Shown here: positions 53,309 through 63,632 of the stretch, one piece after another
Layout of the letters: each line of letters opens with the position of its first letter
How positions within the stretch are numbered: position 1 is the stretch's first letter
Assembly (NCBI GenBank): GCA_964437735.1
Contig: CAYTID010000002.1
Location: 6,477-70,476 of the forward strand
Reading direction: 5' to 3'
DNA: 64,000 bases
From: CAYTID01 sp964437735
GTDB taxonomy: Bacteria > Bacteroidota > Ignavibacteria > UBA10030 > BY39
The notes under the pieces: generated by a model
Databases searched by the model: none
What the model saw: the letters and a program-made list of their open reading frames with translations, nothing else
What the model was told of the DNA's origin: nothing
Position numbers and translations under genes: made by a program

Positions 53309-54751
53309 TCATTTTGCTCCACTTCCATTAATCATAACGGGAATTGTTTTTAATATTAGTTGTAAATCCAAAAATAAAGAATAATTATAAATATAATACA
53401 AATCCATAATAACCATATCTTGAAAACTAGTATAGCTCCTGCCGCTCACTTGCCAAATTCCTGTGCATCCGGGAGGAACACTCAATCTTTTTTTATGCCA
53501 TTCTTCATAATGTTCCCATTCATATGGTAAACAAGGTCGCGGGCCCACTAAGCTCATATCCCCTTTAATGACATTATAAAGTTGGGGTAATTCATCAATA
53601 CTGGTTTTACGTAAAAATTTTCCAATTTTAGTAACCTTAGATTCATCCAGAATTTTTTTTGAACCTGCAATATCATGCTGTTCGCCTTTGATAAATCCTT
53701 TCATCAATGATTCGCGATTCGAGTCCACATGACTGCCATTATACATAGTACGGAATTTATAAAATTTAAAGGGTTGACCGTTTTTACCAATTCTTATCTG
53801 TGTGAATATTACGGGCCCCTTTGATGTAATTTTTATTATAATTCCAAAAACGCATATGGCCGGAAGCAGGATGATCATTCCAATCACTGAAAGGCATATA
53901 TCGAATATTCTCTTTATGAGTAAATCGATTGATGATGGTTCTTGTTTAAGAATTCCGATAAACGGAATGTCGTCAATTTTTTCAATAAATAATCTTTCTT
54001 CGATGATGTCGAAATGTGAACTGGCGATCCGTACGGTTCGTCCTGTTTTTCTGCTTCTTAATATTATATCCAGCAATTTTTCATGAGTAACATTTTCCAG
54101 ACAAATAATTATTTTGTCGACTTTGTATTCATCGCATATTTTTTCCAGGTCCTTGATATTTCCAATATTTTTATATTTTTGAAAAATTCTCTCGCCTACT
54201 TTGGAATTATCATCAAGAAATCCGATTAATTCCCATCCGATATTGCTTACAATTGAACTGGCAGCAAGTAAGCGTCCATATTTAGTTGCTCCTATAATGA
54301 GAATGTTTCTTTTTACCTTTGAGGCTTTCGAATATTTGAAATATAATAGCGGGAAAATAATTAGTCGACTAAATATCATCAGACTTGTCAGAACTAGAAA
54401 AAATATTGCAATCCCCAGTCTACTGACAAAAAAACCGCTTTCTGCTTTAATAAAAAATGATATTGCACCGATACCGATTGCGGATAATCCTAAAATTGTT
54501 AATATCTTAATCGTCTGTTTCGCCCGTGTCAGGAAAACATTTATTTTATATAGATGAGAATAGTGAAAAAAGAAAACCACTATGAATGTAAACATCATAA
54601 GAACGGAGACATCATAGAAAAAATCTATATTTAAAAAATAATATCCGGGATTTTGAAAATATTTTTTTAAAATGTATGCCAGAATAAATGAAATGCTTAT
54701 TGTGATCAGATCTAGTAAGAGGAGCACATATTTATAACGGGGATATTTCAT
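53309..54751 (-). CDS. Polyprenyl glycosylphosphotransferase (initiating sugar-P transferase)
   Basis: Inner-membrane enzyme of 480 residues that loads the first sugar phosphate onto undecaprenyl phosphate. Five membrane helices and a CoA-binding-like region (RNILIIGATKYGRLLA) are followed by the bac_transf catalytic domain: KRIFDICLSVIGMIILLPA, FKFYKFRTMY, LRKTSIDELPQLYNVIKGDMSLVGPRP and PGCTGIWQVSGRS. It is the WbaP/WcaJ type that starts repeat-unit assembly. Sugar specificity is not readable. It overlaps the longest reading of the next gene. Confidence 0.93.
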   Translation of the reverse strand: MKYPRYKYVLLLLDLITISISFILAYILKKYFQNPGYYFLNIDFFYDVSVLMMFTFIVVFFFHYSHLYKINVFLTRAKQTIKILTILGLSAIGIGAISFFIKAESGFFVSRLGIAIFFLVLTSLMIFSRLIIFPLLYFKYSKASKVKRNILIIGATKYGRLLAASSIVSNIGWELIGFLDDNSKVGERIFQKYKNIGNIKDLEKICDEYKVDKIIICLENVTHEKLLDIILRSRKTGRTVRIASSHFDIIEERLFIEKIDDIPFIGILKQEPSSIDLLIKRIFDICLSVIGMIILLPAICVFGIIIKITSKGPVIFTQIRIGKNGQPFKFYKFRTMYNGSHVDSNRESLMKGFIKGEQHDIAGSKKILDESKVTKIGKFLRKTSIDELPQLYNVIKGDMSLVGPRPCLPYEWEHYEEWHKKRLSVPPGCTGIWQVSGRSYTSFQDMVIMDLYYIYNYSLFLDLQLILKTIPVMINGSGAK

Positions 54752-54868
54752 TTTTCACAGTTTAAGTTCATAATAATACTAAGAATTATATAATAAAATA
54801 AAAATGATCCATATCACGCTGAGTATTTTAAAATAATAAAGAGGGCAAGGGTTTATACAAAATGCAAA

Positions 54869-56005
54869 TCATCCATTTTTAAAAAATTCTTTTATCGATT
54901 CTGCCACGTACGCTATCATGTCGTCCGTCAATTCAGGATACATTGGCAAAGATAAGCCTCGGTTGGCTAATTCTTCGGATACCGGGAAATCACCTTTTTG
55001 GTATCCCAAATTCTTAAAACATGGCTGTAAATGTAATGGAACAGGATAGTGCAGCCCGGTTGCAATATCTTTTTCCGATAAATATTTTTGAAGTTCATTT
55101 CTAGTTTGACTTACATCATTATCCGAATGGTTTTTAACCTGTATAACGAATAAGTGATAGACGTGTTTTGAATATTCCATTTCTTTAGGGAGTATTATTT
55201 GATTAATACTCCCTAACATTTCATAATATTTTTTTGCAACATTTCTTCTACTTTCAGTCCATTTTTCTATGTATTTCATTTTTACACCAAGAACGGCCCC
55301 TTGAATTGCTTCCATTCTATAATTATGTCCGTTTACCAGGTGAATATATTTTTGTTCGGCACCATGATCCCGTATCATTTTGAATCTCTTTGCTAAATCT
55401 TCATCATTCGTCATAACAGCACCGCTTTCACCATAAGCTCCGAGATTTTTCCCCGGATAAAAACTGAACGAGGAAGCGATACCTAAAGTCCCGACTCTCT
55501 TTCCGTTATATTCGGCTAAATGAGACTGGGCACAATCTTCTACTAAGTGAATGTTATTTTTATTTGCAATTTCATTAAGAGAATCCATATCAGCTGCTTG
55601 ACCGTAAAGATGGACAGCTACTATTGCTTTTGTCTTCAGAGTTATCGCCGATTCAATTTTTTTAGGGTCGATATTATAACTGTTAGAATCGCAATCGACG
55701 AATACAGGATTAGCCCCACATAATGTTGCACCCCAGGCAGTCGCGATAAAGGTGTTTGCCGGGATAATTACCTCATCGCCAGGTTTTAATTCGAGACCCC
55801 ATAAAACCATATGGTTCCCTGCAGTTCCGGTCCCAACGCCATAACAATATTTTCCATTATGAGCTTTTGCGAATTGATTTTCAAAATCCGTTACCGGTTT
55901 ACCCAGAATATATGCAGTATTATCAAGAACATTTTGAATTGCAGGCGTAACTTCATTTTTAATTGTCTGATATTGCGCCTTTAAATCTAAGAATGGGACT
56001 TTCAT
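54869..56005 (-). CDS. DegT/DnrJ/EryC1/StrS aminotransferase (WbpE/WlbC-like)
   Basis: PLP aminotransferase of 378 residues acting on a keto sugar nucleotide. Motifs: VPFLDLKAQY, GTGTAGNHMVLWGLELKPGDEVIIPANTFIATA, EDCAQSHLAEY, FSFYPGKNLGAYGESGAV (PLP Lys in YPGKN) and HNYRMEAIQGAVLGVK. In context it probably adds the 3-amino group to the UDP-3-keto-GlcNAcA made by the oxidoreductase two genes downstream. Confidence 0.92.
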   Translation of the reverse strand: MKVPFLDLKAQYQTIKNEVTPAIQNVLDNTAYILGKPVTDFENQFAKAHNGKYCYGVGTGTAGNHMVLWGLELKPGDEVIIPANTFIATAWGATLCGANPVFVDCDSNSYNIDPKKIESAITLKTKAIVAVHLYGQAADMDSLNEIANKNNIHLVEDCAQSHLAEYNGKRVGTLGIASSFSFYPGKNLGAYGESGAVMTNDEDLAKRFKMIRDHGAEQKYIHLVNGHNYRMEAIQGAVLGVKMKYIEKWTESRRNVAKKYYEMLGSINQIILPKEMEYSKHVYHLFVIQVKNHSDNDVSQTRNELQKYLSEKDIATGLHYPVPLHLQPCFKNLGYQKGDFPVSEELANRGLSLPMYPELTDDMIAYVAESIKEFFKNG

Positions 56006-56200
56006 GTTTTTAATTCCTTTGTTTTCGTTCTATATATAATAAGATTCTTTTTCATAATCAAGCACATTTAAGGATAAAATAAATTACATAGAGGCATTAA
56101 ACAATCAACATTCTATTTATTATTGCTATAAAATTTTAGATGTTTGCTGTTGTTATTGTGGTTCACTACCTAAATTCGATGAGGATAGGAAATAATAAAA

Positions 56201-57289
56201 CTAAGCAGAAGAAAATAATTCATTATACTTGTTTGCTATAATTTTCCAAGAATAATTTTTGAAAGGAAAGTTCTTTGATTTAGCATATAAATCAGAAATG
56301 GCTTCTTTATTTTCAAGCAATTGAAGAATTTTTTCTTCCAGGCTTTTTGTATTTTTTGATTCGAAAAATATAACATAGTCATTTGCAAAAAGCTTGAATT
56401 GTGGAATATCTGAACATATCAATGCTCCATTTAACCATAAAGATTCCATTAATACGTGAGAATATGACTCAATTAATGACGGAATAACTACAAATAGTGC
56501 ATCTTGATAAAGTTTGTGAAGTGATTCACCATAAACACCGCCGAGAAAAATAATATTATTCGATACGGAAGCCAAGGATGTTATTTTATTATAATAATCA
56601 TCTGAATAAGAACTGTTTCCGGCTATGTATAATTTATAATTAGGACAAATTTGATTTATTGTGATGAAAGCTTCAATTAAATACTCAAGTCCTTTGTCCG
56701 GGACTATCCTTCCAACAAATAATATATAGTTTTGCTTTTGTGGGATAAGATTAGTTTCTACCAAATCAACTCCATTGGGAATAAGTTTTGGTGTCCGATT
56801 ATAAAATTTTTGGCATAAATCAATTTGAGATGCTGATACCGTCGTAATTCCATTTACCCATTTCGATGTTAATCGAATTAATATTTTAATTACAAACTTG
56901 TCGAAACGATTCCATTTATGTCCAAGTATCTCTAAACCATGATTATGAATAAATACTTTTTTCCCAAATAATTTTGGTATAAAGGAAAAAAAACCCGGAA
57001 CTGTAGAGTGATAACATATCACATCACAATCACTAAAAGAGGCTAAAATAGATGCTATAAATGAATGTGTCAGCACATCCAGTCTTTTAGTTCGAATCCC
57101 TTTCACATTGATAACATTAACGCCGTTATAGACAAATTTGTTTAATTTATATTGTGAGTAATAAAACCGTGAATAAACGGTAACACCGTGCCCCATTTTT
57201 ACATATTCTGAGGAGAGTCTTTCGACAACTTTCTCAACGCCGCCATAAGTAGCCGGTAAACCTTTGGAACCTATAATAGCGATTTTCAT
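56201..57289 (-). CDS. Glycosyltransferase family 4
   Basis: GT-B retaining glycosyltransferase, 362 residues. N-terminal IGSKGLPATYGGVEKVVERL (the DUF1972/WcfI-like type), middle NGVDLVETN and ILFVGRIVPDKGLEYLIEAF, and a C-terminal VVIPSLIESYSHVLMESLWLNGALI nucleotide-sugar site. Probably adds a sugar to the repeat unit. About 200 bases of AT-rich spacer lie on each side, without visible signals. Confidence 0.92.
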   Translation of the reverse strand: MKIAIIGSKGLPATYGGVEKVVERLSSEYVKMGHGVTVYSRFYYSQYKLNKFVYNGVNVINVKGIRTKRLDVLTHSFIASILASFSDCDVICYHSTVPGFFSFIPKLFGKKVFIHNHGLEILGHKWNRFDKFVIKILIRLTSKWVNGITTVSASQIDLCQKFYNRTPKLIPNGVDLVETNLIPQKQNYILFVGRIVPDKGLEYLIEAFITINQICPNYKLYIAGNSSYSDDYYNKITSLASVSNNIIFLGGVYGESLHKLYQDALFVVIPSLIESYSHVLMESLWLNGALICSDIPQFKLFANDYVIFFESKNTKSLEEKILQLLENKEAISDLYAKSKNFPFKNYSWKIIANKYNELFSSA

Positions 57290-57520
57290 TAAATATGTTG
57301 TTCTTTTTTTGTCATTATTGATACTTACTCCAGCTTAATAAGTAATTATATATCACATAACCTCACTGTATTTTCGGTTTTCACTTTAATTTAATATTTA
57401 TATTACGTCCTTTGACTATATCGAAATATACTGACTTTAAGAATATGAAATAAATATTCATTCCTGCCCAAAATATTTTTCCATATGATTTGGTAGTGCA
57501 GGATAACAACTTCTTAAAAT

Positions 57521-58432
57521 TTATATAAATTTTCGTTTTATTATATATTTTTTGAACTTTAAAATTAATTTAATTATAAAGCTTCTTAACTCTGTTGAAA
57601 TATTTTGCGCCAAACTAAATTTATGTTCACGAATTTCAATATTACTACTTTCCAATTCAGGATTAAATAACAGATATGGATATTTATTTATTAATACTTG
57701 TATATAAGATGGTAATTTATCATCAATGGGTACCAATGAGTAGTGAACCTTTTTCCTGCCAAAAATATCTTTTTTTGAACGAATCATATAATCGATTGAA
57801 TCGATATTTTGTAAATTTTTATTATTCGTATGCGTTTCAGAATATGAGCTGATTTTTTCTCTTATTCTTTCAGCTCCTCCGAGAAAACTGAAGTGCCAGC
57901 CGCCGTCAGCAATAATTTTTATTTTATGACGCGATTGCCGTAATTCTTCAGGAGTCCTAAATGTTCCGTATTTTGCGATTACAGGTCCTACAAAATTTTT
58001 ATTTTGTTTGAGATTTACATAATAGTAGTAAAGGTTTTGTTCAAAAGAAATCCACTCATCATATTTTAAAGAATTTAATAATGTATCTGGTTTTATAATT
58101 TCATCAGCATCTGCGATTAATACAAAATCACCTATTTGAGCGACCTGCTTCAATCCCCGCATAATGCAATTTCTTTGAAAATATTCTACATTCCAAAAAT
58201 TTATTTTAGACTTTGGGGCGGGAGAATCTTCTACTTTAACATAGACTATCTTATCAATGTATTTTGTGAACTTCTCTTTATTTAATTCATAGTTGAAAGG
58301 TTTGTCCTTTCCGCTAAAAGTTTTGTTTGCTTCAACAATTATAAATTTATCAATAACATTCCATAATACTTCGAACCTCAATTCCAATAGTTCAAGTTCG
58401 TTATAAAAAAGGAAACAATCGAATATTTTCAT
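57521..58432 (-). CDS. Glycosyltransferase family 17
   Basis: 303 residues: MKIFDCFLFYNELELLELRFEVLWNVIDKFIIVEANKTFSG-type start (shown in part: MKIFDCFLFYNELELLELR), VLIADADEIIKPD with a DxDE metal site, and GGWHFSFLGG near the middle. These match GT17, which includes eukaryotic bisecting GlcNAc transferase and many bacterial polysaccharide enzymes. Substrate unknown. It lies 3 bases after the GT32-like gene. Confidence 0.85.
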   Translation of the reverse strand: MKIFDCFLFYNELELLELRFEVLWNVIDKFIIVEANKTFSGKDKPFNYELNKEKFTKYIDKIVYVKVEDSPAPKSKINFWNVEYFQRNCIMRGLKQVAQIGDFVLIADADEIIKPDTLLNSLKYDEWISFEQNLYYYYVNLKQNKNFVGPVIAKYGTFRTPEELRQSRHKIKIIADGGWHFSFLGGAERIREKISSYSETHTNNKNLQNIDSIDYMIRSKKDIFGRKKVHYSLVPIDDKLPSYIQVLINKYPYLLFNPELESSNIEIREHKFSLAQNISTELRSFIIKLILKFKKYIIKRKFI

Positions 58433-58435
58433 AGA

Positions 58436-59302
58436 CTATAATTTTTCGATGTACTCAATTAATTCTAAAATAGTACAAGGTTTTATTGCGCTTCTGTTTT
58501 TATCAAATTCATTTAAAAATTGTTTTGCTATTTTATGTCCGTTATACCAATGCACGCCTATTGTTTCCTCATAAATATATTTCATTTTGTTTTTATAAAA
58601 TATTTTTTTTACATCTCGTGGTAAAAATGAATAGACTGTATTTACTGAGATATCGGCAATATTTGAACCTGGAAATAATTTCTGAATTTCTTTGACAGAT
58701 GGATATATTTTCCCCAAAAGGTATGAGCCAATTGATTGATATTCGTACATATTTAACGAAGATATTGATTTCTCAAAAATTAATTTAAAAAAATCATTAT
58801 CTCGACTCGCCAGATAAAATGCTATCGGATGATATCCAAGATCCTTAAATATTATCATTGTATCAACTTTATTAGATTCTCCGGTTAGCATTTTTCTTTC
58901 AACATTAATTGTCGACAATGGTTTTATAAAAAGAATATCCATATCTGCCCACCCCCCACCATATTTCCAAAGCAAATACCATCTTATATAATCCGATTTA
59001 TAAACCTCTGATATAGAACTATCAATTCCGATTGTGTCAAAATCAAATTCGACAATTTGCAAATTTTCAATTCGATCCAATTTATCACAATAATCCTTTC
59101 CTATATAATCTAAAGCATTATTATTCTTAATATAAGGGGTTAGAATAAAATTTGAGCTTATTTTAGGTTTGTACAAAAACAATTCCCAATCTGGATTCAA
59201 TTTTCTAAAACTTAATAAGGAAAGATAGTGAAGGTACGACATCTTACTATTAAAACCCCAATAGAAATACATTTTCTTTGGAATATTTTTAAATAATTGC
59301 AT
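58436..59302 (-). CDS. Glycosyltransferase with DxD motif (GT32/capsule type)
   Basis: 288 residues. IPKKMYFYWG, SDYIRWYLLWKYGGGWADMDILFIKPL (DxD metal site) and TIGVHWYNGHK match the DXD-containing sugar-binding family that includes GT32 and capsular polysaccharide enzymes. Length is normal. It lies 6 bases after the GT4 gene. Confidence 0.85.
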   Translation of the reverse strand: MQLFKNIPKKMYFYWGFNSKMSYLHYLSLLSFRKLNPDWELFLYKPKISSNFILTPYIKNNNALDYIGKDYCDKLDRIENLQIVEFDFDTIGIDSSISEVYKSDYIRWYLLWKYGGGWADMDILFIKPLSTINVERKMLTGESNKVDTMIIFKDLGYHPIAFYLASRDNDFFKLIFEKSISSLNMYEYQSIGSYLLGKIYPSVKEIQKLFPGSNIADISVNTVYSFLPRDVKKIFYKNKMKYIYEETIGVHWYNGHKIAKQFLNEFDKNRSAIKPCTILELIEYIEKL

Positions 59303-59308
59303 ATTATA

Positions 59309-60535
59309 CTATATGTTTAATTCCTCAATTAAGGAATTTACGCTAAATTTATAATCAAAATAGTGTTTTGATGTCTCAACTGCATTTCTCCCTATCATTT
59401 TTCTTAATTCGTCGTCGTTTATTAATAATTTTAGGTTATCCATATATTTCTCCTCGTCACCTATTTGAGAAATCATGGCATTATAACCATTATGTAAATA
59501 ATTCCTTAAATCGCTAAAATTAGTCGAAATAATTGCCTTCCCGGAGGCAAGATATTCCCCGGTCTTACCCGGGAAACCGGCATTCGCAACAACATCTCCC
59601 ATTTCAGGTAATACAAGTATATCTACTTTTTTATATAACGCAGGGATAAAACGGTATGGTAATTTTGGCAAAATTGTTACTACTTCTGCGATGTCCAGAT
59701 TCTCACAATAATTTTTCACTTTACCCACATCTCCCGAGTGAAATATAAGAATTATAGAAAAATCTAAGTTATCTCTCTTTTTTATCTTTGCAGCACACTT
59801 TAGAAAGAAAAATAAACCATTTGTATGATTACAACTCCCCGCAAAAAATATTTTTATTTTGTCTGATTTAAATACAGATGTATCAACTTCAGCTATGTCA
59901 TCTATATCCACAGCAGAAAGTTTATTAAATTCTTCGATATCAACATAAACAGGAATTGACCTTTTTATATTTAGCCCGCTATATTTTTTATCTTGATACT
60001 TTTTTTCTAAATAACTTGATACCACAAAATACGCATCCAATTTATTGACAATGTATTTATCAAACCAAAGGTCATTATACAATGCGATCCTTTCTGAAAA
60101 CGATATTTTTCTGTTGGCATATAATTGACGATTTTCATCACATCTTTCGGCGAAATATTTTATTTTATTTTTTTTACAAAATTTATAGACAAGTATTCCC
60201 TCAAGATAACCAAGACCGTATAGAAGAACTGCATCAATGTTTTTAAAATGTTGATTTAATAGTTTGTAAGCTTTGTATGTGCCGTATAATTTTTGATAAA
60301 TATTTTTTAATGCATTACTTTTACCATTTTGCACAGGTAAAATAAAATGTTCGTTTTCTTTAGATTCTTTCTTATCCCTTTCGGAAGGGGCAGGATATGC
60401 GATGATGATATCTGTTTCGATTCCATTAGCTCTCAATCCTTTAGCCCACATCCGCATTCTTAATGCGGCAGAACTGATTGGAAACTGTCCCCTGCCAAAT
60501 ATTACAAGTCTTTTTTCTTTACCCGAAGTAATCAC
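59309..60535 (-). CDS. Glycosyltransferase family 4
   Basis: 408 residues, GT-B fold. VIFGRGQFPISSAALRMRMWAKGL at the start (here VIFGRGQFPISSAALR) and the C-terminal VLPEMGDVVANAGFPGKTGEYLASGKAIISTN with the E-x7-E type donor site. The lengthy C-terminal helix (EKYMDNLKLLINDDELR) is typical. Repeat-unit sugar transferase of unknown specificity. Confidence 0.9.
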   Translation of the reverse strand: MITSGKEKRLVIFGRGQFPISSAALRMRMWAKGLRANGIETDIIIAYPAPSERDKKESKENEHFILPVQNGKSNALKNIYQKLYGTYKAYKLLNQHFKNIDAVLLYGLGYLEGILVYKFCKKNKIKYFAERCDENRQLYANRKISFSERIALYNDLWFDKYIVNKLDAYFVVSSYLEKKYQDKKYSGLNIKRSIPVYVDIEEFNKLSAVDIDDIAEVDTSVFKSDKIKIFFAGSCNHTNGLFFFLKCAAKIKKRDNLDFSIILIFHSGDVGKVKNYCENLDIAEVVTILPKLPYRFIPALYKKVDILVLPEMGDVVANAGFPGKTGEYLASGKAIISTNFSDLRNYLHNGYNAMISQIGDEEKYMDNLKLLINDDELRKMIGRNAVETSKHYFDYKFSVNSLIEELNI

Positions 60536-60547
60536 TTTGTTAAAAAT

Positions 60548-61669
60548 TTATTTCTTCCAGACATTACGATTAATGTAATCTGTATAACTTAAAACAATTC
60601 TTAGAGCTTTTTTTGACACCGTTTCTGTATTATAGTCTTGTATTATATTAAATACTCGTTTGTCTTTTTTAAATTGTTCCATTACAGTCCTCAATGCAAA
60701 CAGAACATTCTCTTTTTCCAATCCGCACATGACAACTGTGGCTTCATCCATCCCTTCAGGTCTCTCGTGTGCTTGTCTAATCATAATCGCCGGAAAATAG
60801 AGTATCGAAGCTTCCTCTGTTATTGTTCCACTATCTGAAATAACACACAATGAGTTCATTTGTAGTTTAACATAATCAAAATAACCTAACGGTTTCATAA
60901 ATTCAATTTTATCACTTAACGAATTTATTTTCAACTCTTCCAGTTTTTTTCTTGTTCTGGGATGGGTAGAAACAATAATCCTTTTATTGAAGGTCTCGGC
61001 TATTCCATTTAAGGATTTTAATAAATCACTAAAATTATTTTCAGAATCAATATTTTCTTCGCGGTGAGCGCTTACTAAAAAATAATCATGTTCTGTTAAG
61101 CTTAAAGAGTTCAAAATAACAGAACCTTCGATTTTATTCTTATAATATGTAAGAACTTCTTTCATTGGCGAGCCGGTTTTAATAATTGTTTCCGGTCTTA
61201 TTCCTTCACTTATTAAATACCGTCGTGCATGCTCTGAATGCACCATATTAATGTCACTCAAGTGATCAACGATTTTTCGATTCAATTCTTCCGGAACTCG
61301 CTGAGCAAAACACCGATTTCCTGCTTCCATGTGAAATATCGGAATTTTACGACGTTTTGCACTAATTACAGAGAGACAACTGTTTGTATCTCCATACAAT
61401 AAAACTGCATCCGGCATTTCTTTTTCCAGAACAACATCGGTTTTAGAAATAATATTGCCAATTGTTTCAGCAACAGAATCCCCTGCTGCATCTAAAAAGT
61501 AATCGGGTTTTCTAATTTCTAAATCAGAAAAAAATATTTCATTTAATTCATAATCATAATTCTGGCCGGTATGAATTAAAATTTGAGTTGTATAGATGTC
61601 TAATTCACTTATGACACGGCTTAATTTTATTAGTTCGGGGCGCGTTCCAACAATCGTTGCTATTTTCAT
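60548..61669 (-). CDS. UDP-N-acetylglucosamine 2-epimerase family protein (WecB-like)
   Basis: 373 residues: IATIVGTRPELIKLSRV, HTGQNYDYELNEIFF, LLYGDTNSCLS, HMEAGNRCFAQRVPEELNRKIVDHLSD, VSAHREENID and ISDSGTITEEA are the non-hydrolysing 2-epimerase motifs. Next to the CapE-like dehydratase and RmlD-like reductase it probably carries out the C2 epimerisation that finishes UDP-L-FucNAc or UDP-L-QuiNAc. An alternative is WbpI-like action on the diacetamido-uronic acid. It overlaps the dehydratase by 4 bases. Confidence 0.88.
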   Translation of the reverse strand: MKIATIVGTRPELIKLSRVISELDIYTTQILIHTGQNYDYELNEIFFSDLEIRKPDYFLDAAGDSVAETIGNIISKTDVVLEKEMPDAVLLYGDTNSCLSVISAKRRKIPIFHMEAGNRCFAQRVPEELNRKIVDHLSDINMVHSEHARRYLISEGIRPETIIKTGSPMKEVLTYYKNKIEGSVILNSLSLTEHDYFLVSAHREENIDSENNFSDLLKSLNGIAETFNKRIIVSTHPRTRKKLEELKINSLSDKIEFMKPLGYFDYVKLQMNSLCVISDSGTITEEASILYFPAIMIRQAHERPEGMDEATVVMCGLEKENVLFALRTVMEQFKKDKRVFNIIQDYNTETVSKKALRIVLSYTDYINRNVWKK

Positions 61670-62727
61670 CTGAGGAATTCTACTCCATTTGTTTCTGTTT
61701 GAATATCAAGTAAATTGTTTATTTTTAAGATAGTCTCCAATTCTTCAATATTATTGACGTTATCCGCAGAACTATATTCCTTAAAAAGTACTCTCTCTTC
61801 ATATTTGTTATCGACCAATTCCGGGAGCAATGAATTTATAGCATAATGTTTACCTCTGTTTACAGTTCTATAACTTTCTTCCTCCGATATAAGTATTTCA
61901 TGAATCTTTTCACCGGGTCTGATTCCAACAACCTTTATTTTAATATCCTTACGGTCGCCTATAAGAATTTTTGCAATGTCAGTTATTTTTGCCGATGGTA
62001 CTTTAGGTATATAGGTCATTCCTTTTTTAGCATCAGTGATAGCAGCAAAAATAACATCAATAGCATCGTCCAAACTCAGTAAAAATCTTGTCATATCTTC
62101 AGTTGTTATGGTAAGAGGTCCACCGGAATTTATTTGACTGATGAACAATGGAATAACAGAACCTCTTGAGGCAAGTACATTACCATATCTGACACAAATA
62201 AATCTGGTTTGGGGACAACTTAAATTAGCATTTATGAAAACTCTTTCTTGAATTGCCTTTGTCATTCCCATAACATTTAAAGGTTTGCATGCTTTGTCCG
62301 TTGAAATACCAATTACTGTTTCAACTTTGAGTTTATTTTCTCGTATCGCACGAATAATGTTTTCCGGTCCGGTGATATTCGTCAGAACAGCTTCATATGG
62401 GAAATATTCACAAGAAGGTACTTGTTTTAATGCTGCAGTATTAAAAATTATATCAGCATCTTTTACAGCTGAAGCAATACTATGATAATCCCTAACATCC
62501 CCAATCCTGAATTCCACCAGTTCTTCAAAATTATGATAAATAATTTCATCAGTGGCAACAGTTTTGTTTTTGTATGAAAGCCGCATTTCATGTTGCTTGG
62601 CTTCATCACGAGAAAATATAATTATTTTTTTAGGTATTCCCATTTCATTTGTTAATATACGGCGTGTAAGTGATTTACCTAAACTACCCGTACCGCCAGT
62701 AATCAATAAAGTTTTTCCATTAAACAT
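61666..62727 (-). CDS. CapE/FnlA-type UDP-GlcNAc 4,6-dehydratase/epimerase
   Basis: SDR enzyme of 353 residues. The NAD site LLITGGTGSLGKSLTRRI, the FSRDEAKQHEMR segment, ALKQVPSCEYFPYEAVLTNI, STDKACKPLNVMGMTKAIQE and the DMTRFLLSLDDA region are the CapE/WbjB type. It makes a 4-keto-6-deoxy-hexosamine, with 5-epimerisation in CapE. The MGMTK motif (rather than YxxxK) is also characteristic of this subgroup. Confidence 0.9.
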   Translation of the reverse strand: MFNGKTLLITGGTGSLGKSLTRRILTNEMGIPKKIIIFSRDEAKQHEMRLSYKNKTVATDEIIYHNFEELVEFRIGDVRDYHSIASAVKDADIIFNTAALKQVPSCEYFPYEAVLTNITGPENIIRAIRENKLKVETVIGISTDKACKPLNVMGMTKAIQERVFINANLSCPQTRFICVRYGNVLASRGSVIPLFISQINSGGPLTITTEDMTRFLLSLDDAIDVIFAAITDAKKGMTYIPKVPSAKITDIAKILIGDRKDIKIKVVGIRPGEKIHEILISEEESYRTVNRGKHYAINSLLPELVDNKYEERVLFKEYSSADNVNNIEELETILKINNLLDIQTETNGVEFLR

Positions 62728-62762
62728 TAATTTGCCTTTGAAAGTTTAATAAAAGAAATAAT

Positions 62763-63632
62763 CTAATTAGTTTTATCGTCAAGTTTCATTGTATTTATAA
62801 GATCTCTCCAAGATGGAGGTGAATAATTGACTGTTTTCCTGAACTTATTGGAATCCAAACTTCTATCAATAATTATTTTCTCATCAGGAAGAATATTAAT
62901 CTCCTTTTTGTATATATCCTTAATAAGATTAAGTAGGTCATATTTTGATATTGGCTCAGAAGATATGTTATATATTCCTGAAAGTGCATTGTTTGGAATA
63001 ATGTAATCTGAAATTATTCTAGAAAATTCGAATGTTGTAAATCCTGAAAATATTGCTTTTTTATAGCCAGTCGCCTGCCCATGCTGGCTCAGAAACCATT
63101 CGACCAATCCTAATTTAGTTTTCAGTTCCCTCCCGATAATCGAAGTTCTAAGAGTTACAGAATGAGCTTTGTCGGAAACTTCTCCTAAATATTTTGTTCG
63201 TCCATACAAATCTTCTGCATCAGATATATCTTCATCCAAATAATTACCTCGTTTCCCGGAAAATATACAATCTGTACTTATGTGGATTAATCTAATATTT
63301 AATTTCTCACAAAGAATTGATAACTGATGTGGTAATAATGCATTAATTTTAATAGACTTTATTGGATCATTACTTTCCTTTAACTGTTTAATAATTCCGA
63401 CACAATTAATTAGTACCATAGGTTTTAATTTTGTTGCTACGTCAATAACACTATTCAAATTTTCAACATTGACGTTCTCAAAGATATTTTCAGCATTGAA
63501 GATATTGAACTTTTCCACCTCTCTTAAGCTTGACCTAATAGTTGCATATGCATCATAGTTACGCTGCAAAATAGAATAAAGTTTATGCCCGAGCATTCCG
63601 GTTCCACCTAATATTAGAATTTTCTTTTTCAT
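62763..63632 (-). CDS. RmlD-like sugar nucleotide reductase
   Basis: 289-residue SDR: LILGGTGMLGHKLYSIL, NCVGIIKQLKESNDP, LIHISTDCIFSGKRGNYLDED, DLYGRTKYLGE with the YxxxK catalytic pair (Tyr-Gly-Arg-Thr-Lys). It resembles RmlD and the WbvR reductase of UDP-L-QuiNAc synthesis. CapF/FnlB reductases of FucNAc routes carry an extra C-terminal cupin, absent here. It overlaps the upstream glycosyltransferase by 4 bases. Confidence 0.85.
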   Translation of the reverse strand: MKKKILILGGTGMLGHKLYSILQRNYDAYATIRSSLREVEKFNIFNAENIFENVNVENLNSVIDVATKLKPMVLINCVGIIKQLKESNDPIKSIKINALLPHQLSILCEKLNIRLIHISTDCIFSGKRGNYLDEDISDAEDLYGRTKYLGEVSDKAHSVTLRTSIIGRELKTKLGLVEWFLSQHGQATGYKKAIFSGFTTFEFSRIISDYIIPNNALSGIYNISSEPISKYDLLNLIKDIYKKEINILPDEKIIIDRSLDSNKFRKTVNYSPPSWRDLINTMKLDDKTN